Part shown: in pieces, positions 1-9,563 of the stretch
Position numbering within the stretch: position 1 is the stretch's first letter
Layout: every line of letters starts with the position of its first letter
IMG/VR virus record: IMGVR_UViG_3300044617_002013
Span: 1 to 25,349 of that record
Strand: one strand, 5' to 3'
Source of the DNA: a virus
DNA length: 25,349 nt
Translations under genes and position numbers: made by a program
Notes under the pieces: generated by a model
What the model saw: only the letters and a program-made list of their open reading frames with translations
What the model was told of the DNA's origin: nothing
The model's database searches: none

Positions 1-1
1 A

Positions 2-175
2 GAAATCAACCTCGCAGTACCAACACCTACCCCTACAGAAACACCGACTCCAACGCCAACACCTACCCCTACAGAAACACCGACTCCAACGCCAACACCT
101 CAGTCACAGAACACAATAACATACCTTGATAATGAGATAACATTTAACGGTCAAAATTTAACATATAGTAATTAA
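2..175 (+). CDS. C-terminal end of a Thr/Pro-repeat protein (partial)
   Basis: An open frame enters from the left edge (first full codon at base 2) and stops at TAA 173-175. It encodes about 57 residues: a short lead-in, then a Thr/Pro/Glu stretch (PTPTPTETPT twice), then a non-repetitive tail ending in LTYSN. The composition matches the Thr/Pro linkers of the large protein at 4933-9081, so this is probably the last linker and tail of another modular virion protein upstream. The start and main body lie outside the window, so no function can be given. The stop codon lies 23 bases before the next start, in the same direction, which fits one late operon. Confidence 0.75.
   Translation, partial: EINLAVPTPTPTETPTPTPTPTPTETPTPTPTPQSQNTITYLDNEITFNGQNLTYSN
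20..100 (+). repeat. 36-bp in-frame tandem repeat (2.25 copies)
   Basis: Two perfect 36-bp copies (20-55 and 56-91) are followed by 9 bp of a third (92-100). Each unit encodes 12 residues of Thr/Pro with one Glu. Because 36 is a multiple of three, gain or loss of units would keep the frame and only change linker length. Perfect identity at the DNA level suggests recent duplication by slippage or recombination. Confidence 0.9.
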
Positions 176-198
176 ATAATAAAAATAATAATAATAAT

Positions 199-1692
199 AT
201 GCCTATTGAACTTACAACAGCGGACTCTAGTACAATTAATTCTATTAGAGAGACATTAAGTGCAGCAGAGACTTTTAAATTAGAAGCTCCTAAAAGCGAT
301 AGCAGAAGTATTTCCAACGGAGAAGGGGAATTTGACACTACGGTACTTTTTCTATCTGCATTAGGAACTGGTCCTGAAGGAAGTCTCGGTAAAATAACTG
401 TCACGTTTCCTCCTACTGACGGGCTTTATCAAAGACAATTACTTAGAAGACTTCGTAGAAAATACGACGGTAATAATGACTTTCCTTACAATTACTCAAA
501 TGTCAAATTAACGGTAAACCCCGGAGAAGGAGAAATTATCACAAATGTTATTGGTATGGATTGGGGTAACGAGGATGTTTATGATATTTATGTTGATCAA
601 ACACCTACCTCTGATCCTTATACTGTAAACTATATTGAGTTCGAATATGATTTTGTCAATACAGTAGGTCTCGATGTTGAAAATAACATTTTCGGAATGG
701 CTACAGATGATAATGATATCGATATTATTTCCGGGAGAGATATTGATTTGGAAGCTGCTGATGATGTATATATTTCCGCGGGGAGTAATTTTGAGTTAGA
801 ACATAACAGATTAGATGATCAAAATGAAGATGACGGTATTCAACTCGTTACTAACAATGCTGATAATCGACACACATGGACATTTAATTTTTTAGGAGAT
901 TTAAGCACACCAGGAAATATACACATTAATAAATCTTATTCTCAAAACAGCTCCATACTCTCTCACCCTCTTTCTTCTGGAGATGGTAATGGTTATACAA
1001 CATTAGAACTACACCCTGATGCTACTCGTTCTTCTTCGGATCAATACCTAATAATTGATCCGACAGGAGGTACACCGCCTCATATTCACATCCGAGCAGG
1101 CGGGCAGCAAGATAACTCTAGTGCTGAACTAATAGTAGGCGGAGAAACAGGTCACGTGAAAATCGGTGCAGGTGTGAACCCTAGTGTTACTGTAAAGAGT
1201 AATAATCATGATTTTATTTTCAATGCAAGCGGTAACGTAATATTACCGAGTAACGGTAATGTAACATTCAGTACTAATCCTGCAACAGCATACTCTGTGC
1301 GTGTTGTAGGGGTACCCTCACAAAGCACTGGTGCTACAGGAGATAAGCAAGGTGATATTGCACTTGATTCAAATTACATTTATTATTGTATTGAAGATTA
1401 CGGTGGTACACAATACAATGTTGTACACGAACCTCTTGGAGGCAGCGCAGATGGGGTTAATAACGGATATTTAGTGCTTGATAGTTATCAGTTACCGCAA
1501 GTAGGTTGGCAGGTTACATATAACGGCTCTACTGCGATAATCAATCAAGTTAATAACGGTGGTAATCCTGGTTATTATACTGTATTCGTCGACACACCTC
1601 TTGTAATACCCGGTCAGGCTGCTTTTACATGGGGGCCAGTACCTTCTACAGATATCTGGAAGAGAGTTAATTTTACAAACGATATTTGGTAA
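199..1692 (+). CDS. virion structural / tail-fibre-like protein, unknown role
   Basis: This 497-residue protein has no signal peptide or membrane segment. Residues 1-160 are a mixed domain not recognised. From about residue 160 it has stretches typical of fibre and virion proteins in marine T4-like phages: DIDLEAADDVYISAG, a WTFNFLGDLSTPGNI-type segment (around 230-245) and beta-rich Gly/Asn-rich sequence. The C-terminus (about 415-497) is a compact domain with Tyr/Gly/Val-rich strands and ends in NDIW. The assignment rests on these sequence habits and on lying directly before the portal gene, not on a named family. ATG 199 is preceded by an A/T-only leader without a Shine-Dalgarno sequence. 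A weak late-promoter-like ATTAAATA lies at 171-178, overlapping the upstream stop. Confidence 0.65.
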   Translation: MPIELTTADSSTINSIRETLSAAETFKLEAPKSDSRSISNGEGEFDTTVLFLSALGTGPEGSLGKITVTFPPTDGLYQRQLLRRLRRKYDGNNDFPYNYSNVKLTVNPGEGEIITNVIGMDWGNEDVYDIYVDQTPTSDPYTVNYIEFEYDFVNTVGLDVENNIFGMATDDNDIDIISGRDIDLEAADDVYISAGSNFELEHNRLDDQNEDDGIQLVTNNADNRHTWTFNFLGDLSTPGNIHINKSYSQNSSILSHPLSSGDGNGYTTLELHPDATRSSSDQYLIIDPTGGTPPHIHIRAGGQQDNSSAELIVGGETGHVKIGAGVNPSVTVKSNNHDFIFNASGNVILPSNGNVTFSTNPATAYSVRVVGVPSQSTGATGDKQGDIALDSNYIYYCIEDYGGTQYNVVHEPLGGSADGVNNGYLVLDSYQLPQVGWQVTYNGSTAIINQVNNGGNPGYYTVFVDTPLVIPGQAAFTWGPVPSTDIWKRVNFTNDIW

Positions 1693-1728
1693 AAGGTAAG
1701 ATACCTCTTTATTTGTTTGAGGTAGGTA

Positions 1729-1736
1729 GATAAATA
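1729..1736 (+). promoter_or_regulatory. T4-type late promoter octamer (GATAAATA)
   Basis: This matches the T4 late promoter TATAAATA at 7 of 8 positions. It sits in a 50-base gap, 6 bases before the GTG start of the portal gene. With T4 spacing (first transcribed base about 6 nt after the final A) the transcript would start around base 1742, essentially at the start codon. A 6-bp hairpin (TACCTC 1702-1707 with GAGGTA 1719-1724) lies just upstream and could be a weak terminator or a protein site; that part is uncertain. Confidence 0.6.
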
Positions 1737-1742
1737 TAAAAA

Positions 1743-3650
1743 GTGATCTACAGACCTTATACAAATACAAATGCAGTACCAGGTACAGGTGGAGACGTTA
1801 CCGGCTCTAATGTTGCACCTACTACAAACTTACTAGGTTCTTTTCTTTCTAAGTTACCATATGCGTACCAAATAATTGATAGTATCATACAAAAAAACCC
1901 GAAGTATGATATTTTTAAATCTGTTACCCCGGTACGTGATGAATACGTACAAGATGAATCTATCTTTTTACAACAAGATGGAATATCTCCACAAGATGCA
2001 AGCGTAGGTGCACCAGGATCTTTACTAATTAACAAAGATTATCAAAACTTTGTTTACGCAAATATTGATAAAGATAAATTTCGAAGATTGCAAGATTACA
2101 GAAGAATGGCAGCTTATGCTGAATTATCTGACTGTATTAACGAAATTGCAGATGAATGTATAGTTAAAGATGAAAATGATGATATTTTAGTTTTTAATTT
2201 ACGTGGTGAGTATCCAAAAGAAGTTAAGAAAACAATAGAAAAAGAGTTTAAAAAATTCATTAATATTTTTGATATTGAGAACAAAGGGTGGGGATACTTT
2301 AGACAGTTTTTAATTGATGGAGAATTATTTTTTGAAAATATTATTGATTCAAAACACCCTGAATACGGTATTATCGGGCTTATTAGTTTACCGACAGAGC
2401 TTATAAACCCTGTTTATAATAATGTACAGAATGAAAACGTAAAAGGGTTCTTATTGAGAAAGCCTGTACAAGGCCCATCAACTACTATTAATAAAAAAGA
2501 TCAAGAAGAAATTTTCTTTTTACAGCAAAGTCAAGTTACATATATACACTCTGATATTTGGAATGAGTTTAAAACAATAAGATTACCTTTTATTGAAAAC
2601 GCTAAAAGGGCGTATCGTTTATTATCATTAATTGAGGATTCTGTTGTTATATATCGTTTAGTTAGAGCACCAGAGAGGTTAAAATTTAAAGTTTATACAG
2701 GCTCCATGCCTGCTCCAAAAGCAGAAGCGTATTTGAAACGTTTAATGCAGGCCCATTGGACTAAAAAGAATTACGATACCCAACAGGGCGGAAGAGTAAC
2801 TAATGTTTATGATCCGCAATCGATGTTGGATGCTTATTGGTTTACAAAAGACGCTCAAGGTAACGGTAATGACGTAGAGATCTTACCTTCTGGTGGTAAT
2901 TTAGGAGAAATAAAAGAGTTAGATTATTTCTTAAAAAAGCTTTATAATTCTTTAAGTGTACCAATTGGTAGATTTATGGTGGCTGACAGCCCGTTTAAAG
3001 ATGGGAAAGAAATAACAAGAGAAGAGCTTCGATTTGCCAGATTTATTATCCGTATACAACGCCAATTTGCTGCAGGTATAAGAGAATCATTTATAGCACA
3101 TTTAAAATTAAAAGGTCTTTATAGACAATATAAAATAAGAGAGAGATATTTACATGTAAAATTTAATATACCTACATCTTTCATGGCCATGAAAGAACAA
3201 GAGCTTTTAGAAATTAAATTTACTAACTATACAAATGCTATTAATACTAATACCTTAGCGCCATCTTATGCTCAAAAATATTTCCTTGGGTTAACAGATG
3301 ATTTAATGAAAGAAAACCGGGAATGGCAAAAGAAAGATGCAGCATTAAAATGGGAATTAGCTCAAATTGAAAACATGGGGCCTAATTTTAGAGAAATAGC
3401 GCAAGCGCAAATGGGTGAGTTAGGAGCTGGTGGAGGAGAGAGTTCAGGGGGAGGAGTAGGCGGGGGCGGTATGGAAAGCGGTATAGAGAAAGTAAGCGGT
3501 GGGGGTAGTTCACCTGGAGCTAGTAACATACCGGAATTCGGTGAAGGTCCATCAGAAGCTGGAGCCGGACCAGAGACTGGCGCAGCTGCTCCAGAGCAAA
3601 CACCAACTACAGCTCCAGGTACTTCTACGCCTGGAACTACACCTGTATAA
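1743..3650 (+). CDS. 20: portal vertex protein (gp20-like)
   Basis: The portal is the 12-subunit ring at one head vertex. It starts prohead assembly, passes DNA and docks the neck. The 635-residue protein has gp20 hallmarks: YAELSDCINEIADECIV (about 120-140), the LPFIENAKRAYRLLSLIEDSVVIYRLVRAPER block (about 282-312), then YLKRLMQ and LPSGGNLGEI...DYFLKKLYNSLSVPIGRF. T4 gp20 is about 524 residues. The extra length is mostly a Gly/Ser, then Pro/Thr/Ala-rich tail from about residue 555, which looks disordered; similar low-complexity tails occur on other marine T4-like portals. The start is GTG at 1743, with an octamer promoter 6 bases upstream and no Shine-Dalgarno sequence. The gp13-like neck gene follows after 38 bases with its own promoter motif. 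Confidence 0.95.
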   Translation: MIYRPYTNTNAVPGTGGDVTGSNVAPTTNLLGSFLSKLPYAYQIIDSIIQKNPKYDIFKSVTPVRDEYVQDESIFLQQDGISPQDASVGAPGSLLINKDYQNFVYANIDKDKFRRLQDYRRMAAYAELSDCINEIADECIVKDENDDILVFNLRGEYPKEVKKTIEKEFKKFINIFDIENKGWGYFRQFLIDGELFFENIIDSKHPEYGIIGLISLPTELINPVYNNVQNENVKGFLLRKPVQGPSTTINKKDQEEIFFLQQSQVTYIHSDIWNEFKTIRLPFIENAKRAYRLLSLIEDSVVIYRLVRAPERLKFKVYTGSMPAPKAEAYLKRLMQAHWTKKNYDTQQGGRVTNVYDPQSMLDAYWFTKDAQGNGNDVEILPSGGNLGEIKELDYFLKKLYNSLSVPIGRFMVADSPFKDGKEITREELRFARFIIRIQRQFAAGIRESFIAHLKLKGLYRQYKIRERYLHVKFNIPTSFMAMKEQELLEIKFTNYTNAINTNTLAPSYAQKYFLGLTDDLMKENREWQKKDAALKWELAQIENMGPNFREIAQAQMGELGAGGGESSGGGVGGGGMESGIEKVSGGGSSPGASNIPEFGEGPSEAGAGPETGAAAPEQTPTTAPGTSTPGTTPV

Positions 3651-3675
3651 AATATTTCTAACAACAGGCAATCTT

Positions 3676-3683
3676 AATAAATA
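3676..3683 (+). promoter_or_regulatory. T4-type late promoter octamer (AATAAATA)
   Basis: This 7 of 8 match to TATAAATA lies between the portal stop and the gp13-like ATG at 3689, with 5 intervening bases. T4 spacing would put the first transcribed base on the A of that ATG, giving a leaderless mRNA. Confidence 0.55.
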
Positions 3684-3688
3684 TAAGT

Positions 3689-4549
3689 ATGTCTGTATTT
3701 CCTGCTAATTATCGAGGTGGTACCACCTTAAACCCACAAATTACGTCTTATGATACTTTAGCTTTAAGAGTAAAATATCAATTAGGTCACCCGTTAGTTA
3801 ATATTGAAATCTCTGATGAGCAAATGTATAGCAATATTACAGATGCAATTGAATACTTTACAAAATGGGCCGGCCAAACAGAAGAATATCTTGTTTTTGA
3901 TTCCAGACTTTATAAAAAAGGTATAGGCTTAGATGTTGGAACCATGATTAATTCAACACCAGAAATGCTTAACTCAGTAACAACAGGGTTAACAGCTAGT
4001 TATGATTATGATCTCGCTTCTTACAGAAAAGTTGTAGATTGTTTTTCGTTTAATTATGGAGAATCTACTGGTATAAACACACTTTTTACACTTGAGCAAG
4101 CTCTTTCACAGCAAATTTATTCTTCTTACATGCTTGGTAGTTTCGGTTTTGATTTAACAACTTGGGAAGTTTTAAAACAATTCATAGACTTACGTACAAA
4201 AGTATTAGCTATGACTCCGCATTTTAGATTTGATAATAGAACACAAAACTTACGTATTATACCTGAACCTAGTTCTACACAAACATATTACGGTGTAGTT
4301 GGGTGTTATATTGAAAGACCGGTCAAAGATGTAATAAGAGAGCGATGGGTTTTTAAATACACACTAGCGTTAACGAAGATTGCTGTAGCGAATGTGAGAG
4401 GTAAAATAAAGAATACCGCGCTTATGGGTGGAGGTGTTGTAAACGCTGATGATTTTATGAGTCAAGGGTTAAAAGAAAAAGATGAACTTGAAAAAGAGCT
4501 AATGAATAGTTATACAGATAATAACCCTCCAATGTTTTTTCTTGGTTAA
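3689..4549 (+). CDS. 13: neck / head-completion protein (gp13-like)
   Basis: In T4, gp13 with gp14 forms the neck that closes the filled head and receives the tail. The 286-residue product is close to T4 gp13 (309 residues). Supporting features are an N-terminal segment reading KYQLGHPLVNIEISDEQMYSNI (about 29-50), matching the 'LG.PVINIEVTDEQ' opening of the family; a central RTQNLRIIPEP strand; the helical RWVFKYTLALTKIAVANVRGKIKN stretch; a GGGVVNADDFMSQG turn; and a C-terminus with NNPPMFFLG, matching the family's 'PP.FFIG' ending. It lies directly after the portal, three bases before the next gene. No recognisable gp14 follows in this window. The start at 3689 is supported by the octamer promoter and the alignment of the N-terminus. 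Confidence 0.85.
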   Translation: MSVFPANYRGGTTLNPQITSYDTLALRVKYQLGHPLVNIEISDEQMYSNITDAIEYFTKWAGQTEEYLVFDSRLYKKGIGLDVGTMINSTPEMLNSVTTGLTASYDYDLASYRKVVDCFSFNYGESTGINTLFTLEQALSQQIYSSYMLGSFGFDLTTWEVLKQFIDLRTKVLAMTPHFRFDNRTQNLRIIPEPSSTQTYYGVVGCYIERPVKDVIRERWVFKYTLALTKIAVANVRGKIKNTALMGGGVVNADDFMSQGLKEKDELEKELMNSYTDNNPPMFFLG

Positions 4550-4552
4550 GAT

Positions 4553-4936
4553 ATGTCTAAAATATCAAAAACATACGAGTTTTTTAATGAGCATGCAGTT
4601 TTTATAAATTCTGTCGATTTAAATCTCGATAAACAAACTAATGTTATAAATCTACAGTTTCACGCTGTGTTACCTGTTGCGTACACGTATAATTATTTGG
4701 ATAGAGTACGTTTAATCTTACAGCATTCAGATTTATACGATCGTATAACATTTTCTCCGTTACTTACCTCAAGAGTTTTTGTACCTTATGAGATAATGAT
4801 GCCAATACCTTCAAGTGAAATTTCTGACAGTGATCAAGATAATTTTTCGTATGATGAAGAGGTTGTAGCAGGTACTAACCCTGAAGATGAAACCGATTTC
4901 TCTATTTCATTCTTTAACGTTTTTAGATTCTTATGA
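4553..4936 (+). CDS. unknown 127-residue protein between gp13 and the giant adhesin
   Basis: This small acidic protein has an aromatic, beta-rich N-terminal part ([21 protein letters not shown]...) and a C-terminal acidic region (about 90-118, [17 protein letters not shown]) before a hydrophobic ending ([10 protein letters not shown]). It has no membrane segment and no family I recognise. It starts three bases after the gp13-like stop, and its TGA overlaps the next gene's ATG (ATGA at 4933-4936). That suggests coupled translation and perhaps a fixed ratio with the giant protein downstream. The position of T4 gp14 was considered, but length and sequence do not support it. An adaptor or chaperone for the downstream protein is possible but is only inferred from position. 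Confidence 0.7.
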   Translation: MSKISKTYEFFNEHAVFINSVDLNLDKQTNVINLQFHAVLPVAYTYNYLDRVRLILQHSDLYDRITFSPLLTSRVFVPYEIMMPIPSSEISDSDQDNFSYDEEVVAGTNPEDETDFSISFFNVFRFL

Positions 4937-7900
4937 GAGATCCATTACCCATACAAACTAGAGATCTCATAAAAAGAAATATAGAAGATTTTCCTATCTT
5001 TACACCGGAATGGTATTTTGATTCCGTTAATTGGTCACAAATTTTTTCAAATATACAACCATTTAACGAAGTAGATGTTTTTGAAACAGAGCTTGAACAT
5101 ATACAAACTGATGTCACTGAACCGAATTATTACACAGACACACCGTGGAAAATAAGAATAGGTAAAGGTGGTCAGCTTTATTCTTTAGTTGTACCTGAGT
5201 ATGGAGAGTTAATGCCTATACAGTATAAATCTCAGACAGCTCTTTCCCCTTGGGTCGAAGATTGTGTAAATATAATGCTATTTAGTCCGTCGACATATTT
5301 TATTGATTTAACTGCCAGGGTTTTTAATTTTGAAAGCAAGGTGTATGGATCTGGTATGAATTTAATACCCGGGTTGGACCCGTCGAATACAAAGCTATTT
5401 TACTCCCCTCAGTTATTTAAACAATATAATGCAGAAGAAAAAAGCTTTTCAATTGCAAATTTAGGCACAGTACCTACACCAAGTGTAAATCGTAGCGATG
5501 TTATTATTTACAACAAATATAGAGATATAGGAGCCGGGGCAATTGAGGTTACCCAATACGCTTACAATTTTGGTAATTCTGTCTACGAGCATATATTTTC
5601 CCCGCATTTAGCTTTACGCTCATCAAAGCTCGGTGTGCCAGTTGTAAGTAAAAGTAATAACACATATGAGTACTATACATCGAATGATGTTTTAACAGGC
5701 ACTAATTTTTTAATTTCAAATCAAGAATACGGTGGGTGGTTTACTTGGTCAAGTGAGGAAAAAAACCCTGCAGCTATGGGGGTCACGTTAGTTACAGGTG
5801 TAGATAAAGAGTGGGGGTATCAAAGTGGTTTAGAGATAAATTCGCCCCAGCGTTGGCAGGTAAGTGAAACAGTTTTAAGTTTTGGAAAATCTTTAAGCGG
5901 GTCATTACAAGACATTAGTTACTGTAATTTAGATACGCATGTAGCATTAGCTCCTGGAGAAGGATTTTACAATCGTTTTTATATTGTTATTGGGCCATTA
6001 TATAAAACTGCAGGTGTTTCAAACGCACTTGTTGAGTATGTAGAAACAGGTAAAAAAACTTTTACTAACACCCAAGTTGGTGGTGGAATGCCTCTATATA
6101 ACGTCTTTGAAAACGGGCAAAGAATATTAACAACACGAAAACCTGAAAATGTTTTAAATATAGAGCCTGTAGGAGCTTCTTTACCTGTACCTGTAAAAAA
6201 TTCTGTTCCTCTATTTCTTTTACGAAATAGATACACAGGTGGTTTTAAAGTAACCACTGATCCGTATTTGTTAGCAAGTAAAGTTCCGGTGCAGAACCCT
6301 TACCCTATAGATCATCAACATTATAATAAATTACAAGGTAAAGTTGTTTATAGACCGTATGATGAAACCACGACATGGGTAGAGTTTTTAGGTTATGCTG
6401 CGCCTTTAAATGTAAACGCGCTTTCTGGTAACTATCAAAGACTAACCGATGTATTACCCGTTAACATATTTGAGACTGGAGAAGGTGTAGCTGCTTCAGC
6501 TCTTATGATACAGAAACCTGTTTTGTTACCAAAAGGTTTAGAGATAAAACAAAAAGTTAACTGCACGGTTATTAACCCTGAGCGACCGTATTATTTTCTT
6601 GTTGATGAAAATATTGAAACATTTTGTTTAACAGTTGGTACAGTGAGCGGTGTAACATTTACAAACTTTTTTAATGCAACAAGTTTTAGCGCTTGTAAGC
6701 TCGAGCTTAGTTTAACCCCGTATATTTCAGCGCAACGTACAGAATTGTTTGTTACTCAAAACACGCAACTATCTACGATACAGAATGAAATATATACATT
6801 CTACTATTTCAACACTGGTCTTACCTTAGGGTTTTCGAAAGTAACAACCCCGCTATCAGTACCTATACTATCAGCACTAAAAGAAACTATATACGTAACA
6901 CCAACACCTACAAAAGCTCCGTCGACACCTTTACCCACATTAACACCAACAAGAACATCAACTCAAACACTAACACCAACTAACACACCAACCAATACCC
7001 CAACAGCAACTGTACAACCTACACCGACGAGGACACCAACGATTACACCGACTAGGACACCAACGATTACACCGACTCCAACGCGCGGCACATCAACTCC
7101 AACCCCAACAGTAACTCAAACACCAACACCAACAAACACCCCTGTAACACCGCAACCAACTCCAACAGTAACCCGTACACCAGTAACACCAACACCAACA
7201 CTATCCCCGACGCGCACGTCAACACCGACCCGTACACCGGTAACACCAACACCTTCCTTAACACCGACAAGAACACCAACTCTAACTCCAACACAAATAA
7301 ACGACACTTTGTTTTCGTTCACATATAATAATACACCTTTAACAGGGTATTTTTATATACCTCAAACATCAAGCACACTGGATGTTATACTAGCGTTGCA
7401 CGGTACTACTTTAAACGATACAGTTGCTTTAACTGCAGCAAAAACCATACTAACTAATATAAAAACCGGTATTGGGGTTACAGATATGGGTATTATGTCT
7501 ATAGCATACCCTCAAGAGAATATGCTATTTGGAAATAATATAGCGTATGCAGAAGCAGCATTACTATGGTTAAAAACTAACCCGGTGAATGTGTTTGGAG
7601 CTAATATTCGAAAAATATTTATTATAGGTCATTCCCAAGGTGGTTACCTAGCGACCCGTTTAAATAATCTACATCAAACAGACGGGGTTATTTCTAATGC
7701 ACCGGGCCCGATTAATCTAAATATTAGATGTCGTTCAGAAGAATCTGGAAGTCAACCATCAAGCCGGGAATGTCAATTACTTCATTTAGCATTTGGTAGT
7801 GCGTTTACATCTCCGCAACCTTACTATAATCGTTCTTTAATGAATTTTGTTGCGGAACAAAAATCTAAAACATTATTTGTGCAAGGTTTACTGGATACTG

Positions 7901-9081
7901 CATTTCAAATTGCAAGGTTTGAAGAGCTTGAAACCGCATTAGGTACTTGCACGACATGTGCGCCTTATGAAATTGTTAAAATAACAAACGGTACGCATAC
8001 ATCTGTATTCGATACATTAGAGGGTCAACTAGCTGCTCGGCGGTTTCTTTATACAGGTTCAGCGTTTCCAACACCCACACCAACTCAAACCCCTACCTTA
8101 ACACGTACTCCTACACTGACACCAACATTAAACACAAACAACGGAAATATACCAGAAAGTAATATACAACCCGGGGATGTTCGTTATGTGGTAATTAATC
8201 CGTGTCTTGCAACATTTATAACTGATAGCGAAATTGTTGACTTTTCGGGAAAAACTTGGTGTATGTTTAGAAAAATAGCCTGCATAGAAGGTACCATATT
8301 GGTAAACCCAGTCTTATTAGCAGGTTCAAATTTTTGTAACGCTCTTGCAATTGCAGCAGATAATCTCAACGTATTAAACACAGATACAAGTGTAGAGCTC
8401 TTCCGAGACGGGTACACTCGTCAAGGGGTAGTAAGGTACAATATACATTTAGAAAGAAAAGAAATTTGGTTTAGTACAGAGTGTAGTATATGTGAAGTAA
8501 CTCCAACCCCGACTCCAACTCAAACGACAACACCAGCTCCTACCCAAACTAACACCCCAACAGTAACACCAACAGTAACACCGACGCAAACTATAACACC
8601 ATCTGTAACCCCGACAAACACCCCTACGGTGACTATAACAAAAACTCCAAGAGCTACACCAACTAATACTCCCACCTCAACACCGACACCGACCGTTACT
8701 GTGACACAAACTTCAACTATAACCCCGACATTAACTCTAACACCAACGCGAACAAAAACAATGCCTGTAACTCCAACACCCTCTAAGACTAACTCCGGTA
8801 CATGTATACCATCAACAGGTAACTGGGTTATAAAAGCAGGAGAAAAAATAAAAATATGTGGTACTGTTAATCTTGCTGGTGCTGGTAGAAGAATCGATAT
8901 ATACGGCAACGTGTGGATAGATGGAGCAACATTAATTGCTACTGGAGGTATATTTGTTCACGGTACATTATATTTTGATGGTGGTACGGTAGGTGGGAGT
9001 GGAGGTCTTACGGTGTACGGAAAGATGTCATCTACAGATCCTACAGACCCTGCTAACTATAAATGTGCAACATTTTGTTAA
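4933..9081 (+). CDS. giant modular virion protein with embedded alpha/beta-hydrolase (esterase/depolymerase-like)
   Basis: This 1382-residue mosaic protein has these parts: residues 1-655, beta-rich, family not recognised; 656-788, Thr/Pro linker; 789-1045, an alpha/beta-hydrolase; about 1046-1070, a short Thr/Pro linker; 1071-1189, a Cys-containing domain of unknown type; 1190-1286, a third Thr/Pro linker; 1287-1382, a Gly-rich repeated beta-strand cap ([20 protein letters not shown] type) suggesting a small beta-helix. The hydrolase shows ILALHG (oxyanion-hole strand), the nucleophile elbow GHSQGG with Ser901, a likely acid Asp988 (GLLDTAFQ) and His1022 (NGTHTSVF), so the triad looks intact. 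The fold class resembles esterases and polyester or feruloyl-esterase-type enzymes; the substrate is unknown. It overlaps the preceding gene by four bases. A tail-fibre or head-decorating enzyme that acts on host surface polymer is the best inference. Confidence 0.8.
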   Translation: MRDPLPIQTRDLIKRNIEDFPIFTPEWYFDSVNWSQIFSNIQPFNEVDVFETELEHIQTDVTEPNYYTDTPWKIRIGKGGQLYSLVVPEYGELMPIQYKSQTALSPWVEDCVNIMLFSPSTYFIDLTARVFNFESKVYGSGMNLIPGLDPSNTKLFYSPQLFKQYNAEEKSFSIANLGTVPTPSVNRSDVIIYNKYRDIGAGAIEVTQYAYNFGNSVYEHIFSPHLALRSSKLGVPVVSKSNNTYEYYTSNDVLTGTNFLISNQEYGGWFTWSSEEKNPAAMGVTLVTGVDKEWGYQSGLEINSPQRWQVSETVLSFGKSLSGSLQDISYCNLDTHVALAPGEGFYNRFYIVIGPLYKTAGVSNALVEYVETGKKTFTNTQVGGGMPLYNVFENGQRILTTRKPENVLNIEPVGASLPVPVKNSVPLFLLRNRYTGGFKVTTDPYLLASKVPVQNPYPIDHQHYNKLQGKVVYRPYDETTTWVEFLGYAAPLNVNALSGNYQRLTDVLPVNIFETGEGVAASALMIQKPVLLPKGLEIKQKVNCTVINPERPYYFLVDENIETFCLTVGTVSGVTFTNFFNATSFSACKLELSLTPYISAQRTELFVTQNTQLSTIQNEIYTFYYFNTGLTLGFSKVTTPLSVPILSALKETIYVTPTPTKAPSTPLPTLTPTRTSTQTLTPTNTPTNTPTATVQPTPTRTPTITPTRTPTITPTPTRGTSTPTPTVTQTPTPTNTPVTPQPTPTVTRTPVTPTPTLSPTRTSTPTRTPVTPTPSLTPTRTPTLTPTQINDTLFSFTYNNTPLTGYFYIPQTSSTLDVILALHGTTLNDTVALTAAKTILTNIKTGIGVTDMGIMSIAYPQENMLFGNNIAYAEAALLWLKTNPVNVFGANIRKIFIIGHSQGGYLATRLNNLHQTDGVISNAPGPINLNIRCRSEESGSQPSSRECQLLHLAFGSAFTSPQPYYNRSLMNFVAEQKSKTLFVQGLLDTAFQIARFEELETALGTCTTCAPYEIVKITNGTHTSVFDTLEGQLAARRFLYTGSAFPTPTPTQTPTLTRTPTLTPTLNTNNGNIPESNIQPGDVRYVVINPCLATFITDSEIVDFSGKTWCMFRKIACIEGTILVNPVLLAGSNFCNALAIAADNLNVLNTDTSVELFRDGYTRQGVVRYNIHLERKEIWFSTECSICEVTPTPTPTQTTTPAPTQTNTPTVTPTVTPTQTITPSVTPTNTPTVTITKTPRATPTNTPTSTPTPTVTVTQTSTITPTLTLTPTRTKTMPVTPTPSKTNSGTCIPSTGNWVIKAGEKIKICGTVNLAGAGRRIDIYGNVWIDGATLIATGGIFVHGTLYFDGGTVGGSGGLTVYGKMSSTDPTDPANYKCATFC
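6898..7296 (+). repeat. Thr/Pro linker 1, with 24-bp tandem units
   Basis: About 133 codons are almost only Thr and Pro, with occasional Arg, Ile, Val, Gln and Asn ([16 protein letters not shown]). Two near-identical 24-bp units lie at 7021-7044 and 7045-7068, and a partial third follows. The linker separates the N-terminal 655 residues from the hydrolase and is expected to be extended and flexible. The reverse strand over this region is open only because of the biased composition. Confidence 0.85.
8500..8790 (+). repeat. Thr/Pro linker 3 (a shorter linker 2 lies at 8068-8140)
   Basis: About 97 codons of Thr/Pro-rich sequence ([18 protein letters not shown]) join the Cys-containing domain to the C-terminal Gly-rich cap. 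A 25-codon version (8068-8140) follows the hydrolase. The same two-residue rhythm recurs in the partial gene at 2-175, so these segments are shared building blocks of at least two phage proteins. Confidence 0.85.
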
Positions 9082-9090
9082 AAAAATAAC

Positions 9091-9555
9091 TTGAAAAGAA
9101 AAAGAACATCGAGTTTTAAACAAGGAGTGTTTAGACCTAAAAATATACAAAAATATAAAGGCACACACCCTATACTCTATCGTAGTTCTTTTGAACTACG
9201 GTTTATGAGATGGTGTGATTGTAACCCATCGGTTTTAAGTTGGGGATCTGAGTCAATTGTAATACCATATCATAACCCGCTCACAGGTAAAATCTCTCGT
9301 TATTTTGTCGATAATAATATTACATTTAAAGATAAAAACGGTGTTATAAGTAAATATTTAATAGAAATAAAACCATTAATACAAACGTTGCCACCTAAGC
9401 CGAGTCGAAATACAAAAGCCCTTTTAAGGCGACAAGCTGAATATGTAAAAAATAGTGCTAAATGGGAAAGTGCGACGCAATGGGCTAAAAATAAAGGGCA
9501 TAGTTTTATTATTTTAACTGAGAGAGAATTAGGAATTTCTAAACGTAAAGATTAA
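9091..9555 (+). CDS. 4: head-completion nuclease (gp4-like)
   Basis: In T4, gp4 is needed to finish the DNA-filled head, probably by trimming or protecting the DNA end before neck assembly. The 154-residue product matches T4 gp4 (about 150 residues) along its length: FRPKNIQKYKGTHPILYRSSFE, LSWGSESIVIPY, RYFVDNN, YLIEIKP and the C-terminal FIILTERELG. A TnsA/PD-(D/E)XK-type active site can be read as Glu35, Asp74, Glu92 and Lys94. The first residues are basic (MKRKR). The start is a TTG at 9091, nine bases after the previous stop. No in-frame ATG precedes the conserved N-terminal motif, so TTG is required. It has no Shine-Dalgarno sequence. It stops eight bases before the next gene. Confidence 0.92.
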   Translation: MKRKRTSSFKQGVFRPKNIQKYKGTHPILYRSSFELRFMRWCDCNPSVLSWGSESIVIPYHNPLTGKISRYFVDNNITFKDKNGVISKYLIEIKPLIQTLPPKPSRNTKALLRRQAEYVKNSAKWESATQWAKNKGHSFIILTERELGISKRKD

Positions 9556-9563
9556 ATACAAAT

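Noticed and set aside
20-100. 36-bp repeats of CRISPR-like unit length
   Set aside because: The copies are directly adjacent with no spacers, are in frame and encode a Thr/Pro linker.
1702-1724. Hairpin as an intrinsic terminator before the portal gene
   Set aside because: The stem is only 6 bp with an 11-base loop and no T-run, so it is mentioned with the promoter but not called as a terminator.
3499-3708. Forward open frame overlapping the end of the portal gene
   Set aside because: It is an alternate frame of the Gly/Pro/Thr-rich portal tail, with no conserved features, and it collides with the gp13-like start.
4553-4936. gp14 neck protein assignment by position after gp13
   Set aside because: The product is about half the length of T4 gp14 and shares no motif I can see, so it is left as unknown.
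8520-8909. Reverse-strand open frame rich in Val/Gly
   Set aside because: It is the mirror of the Thr/Pro linker (and likewise at 7067-7322); low-complexity composition removes stops, and there is no start signal or family match.
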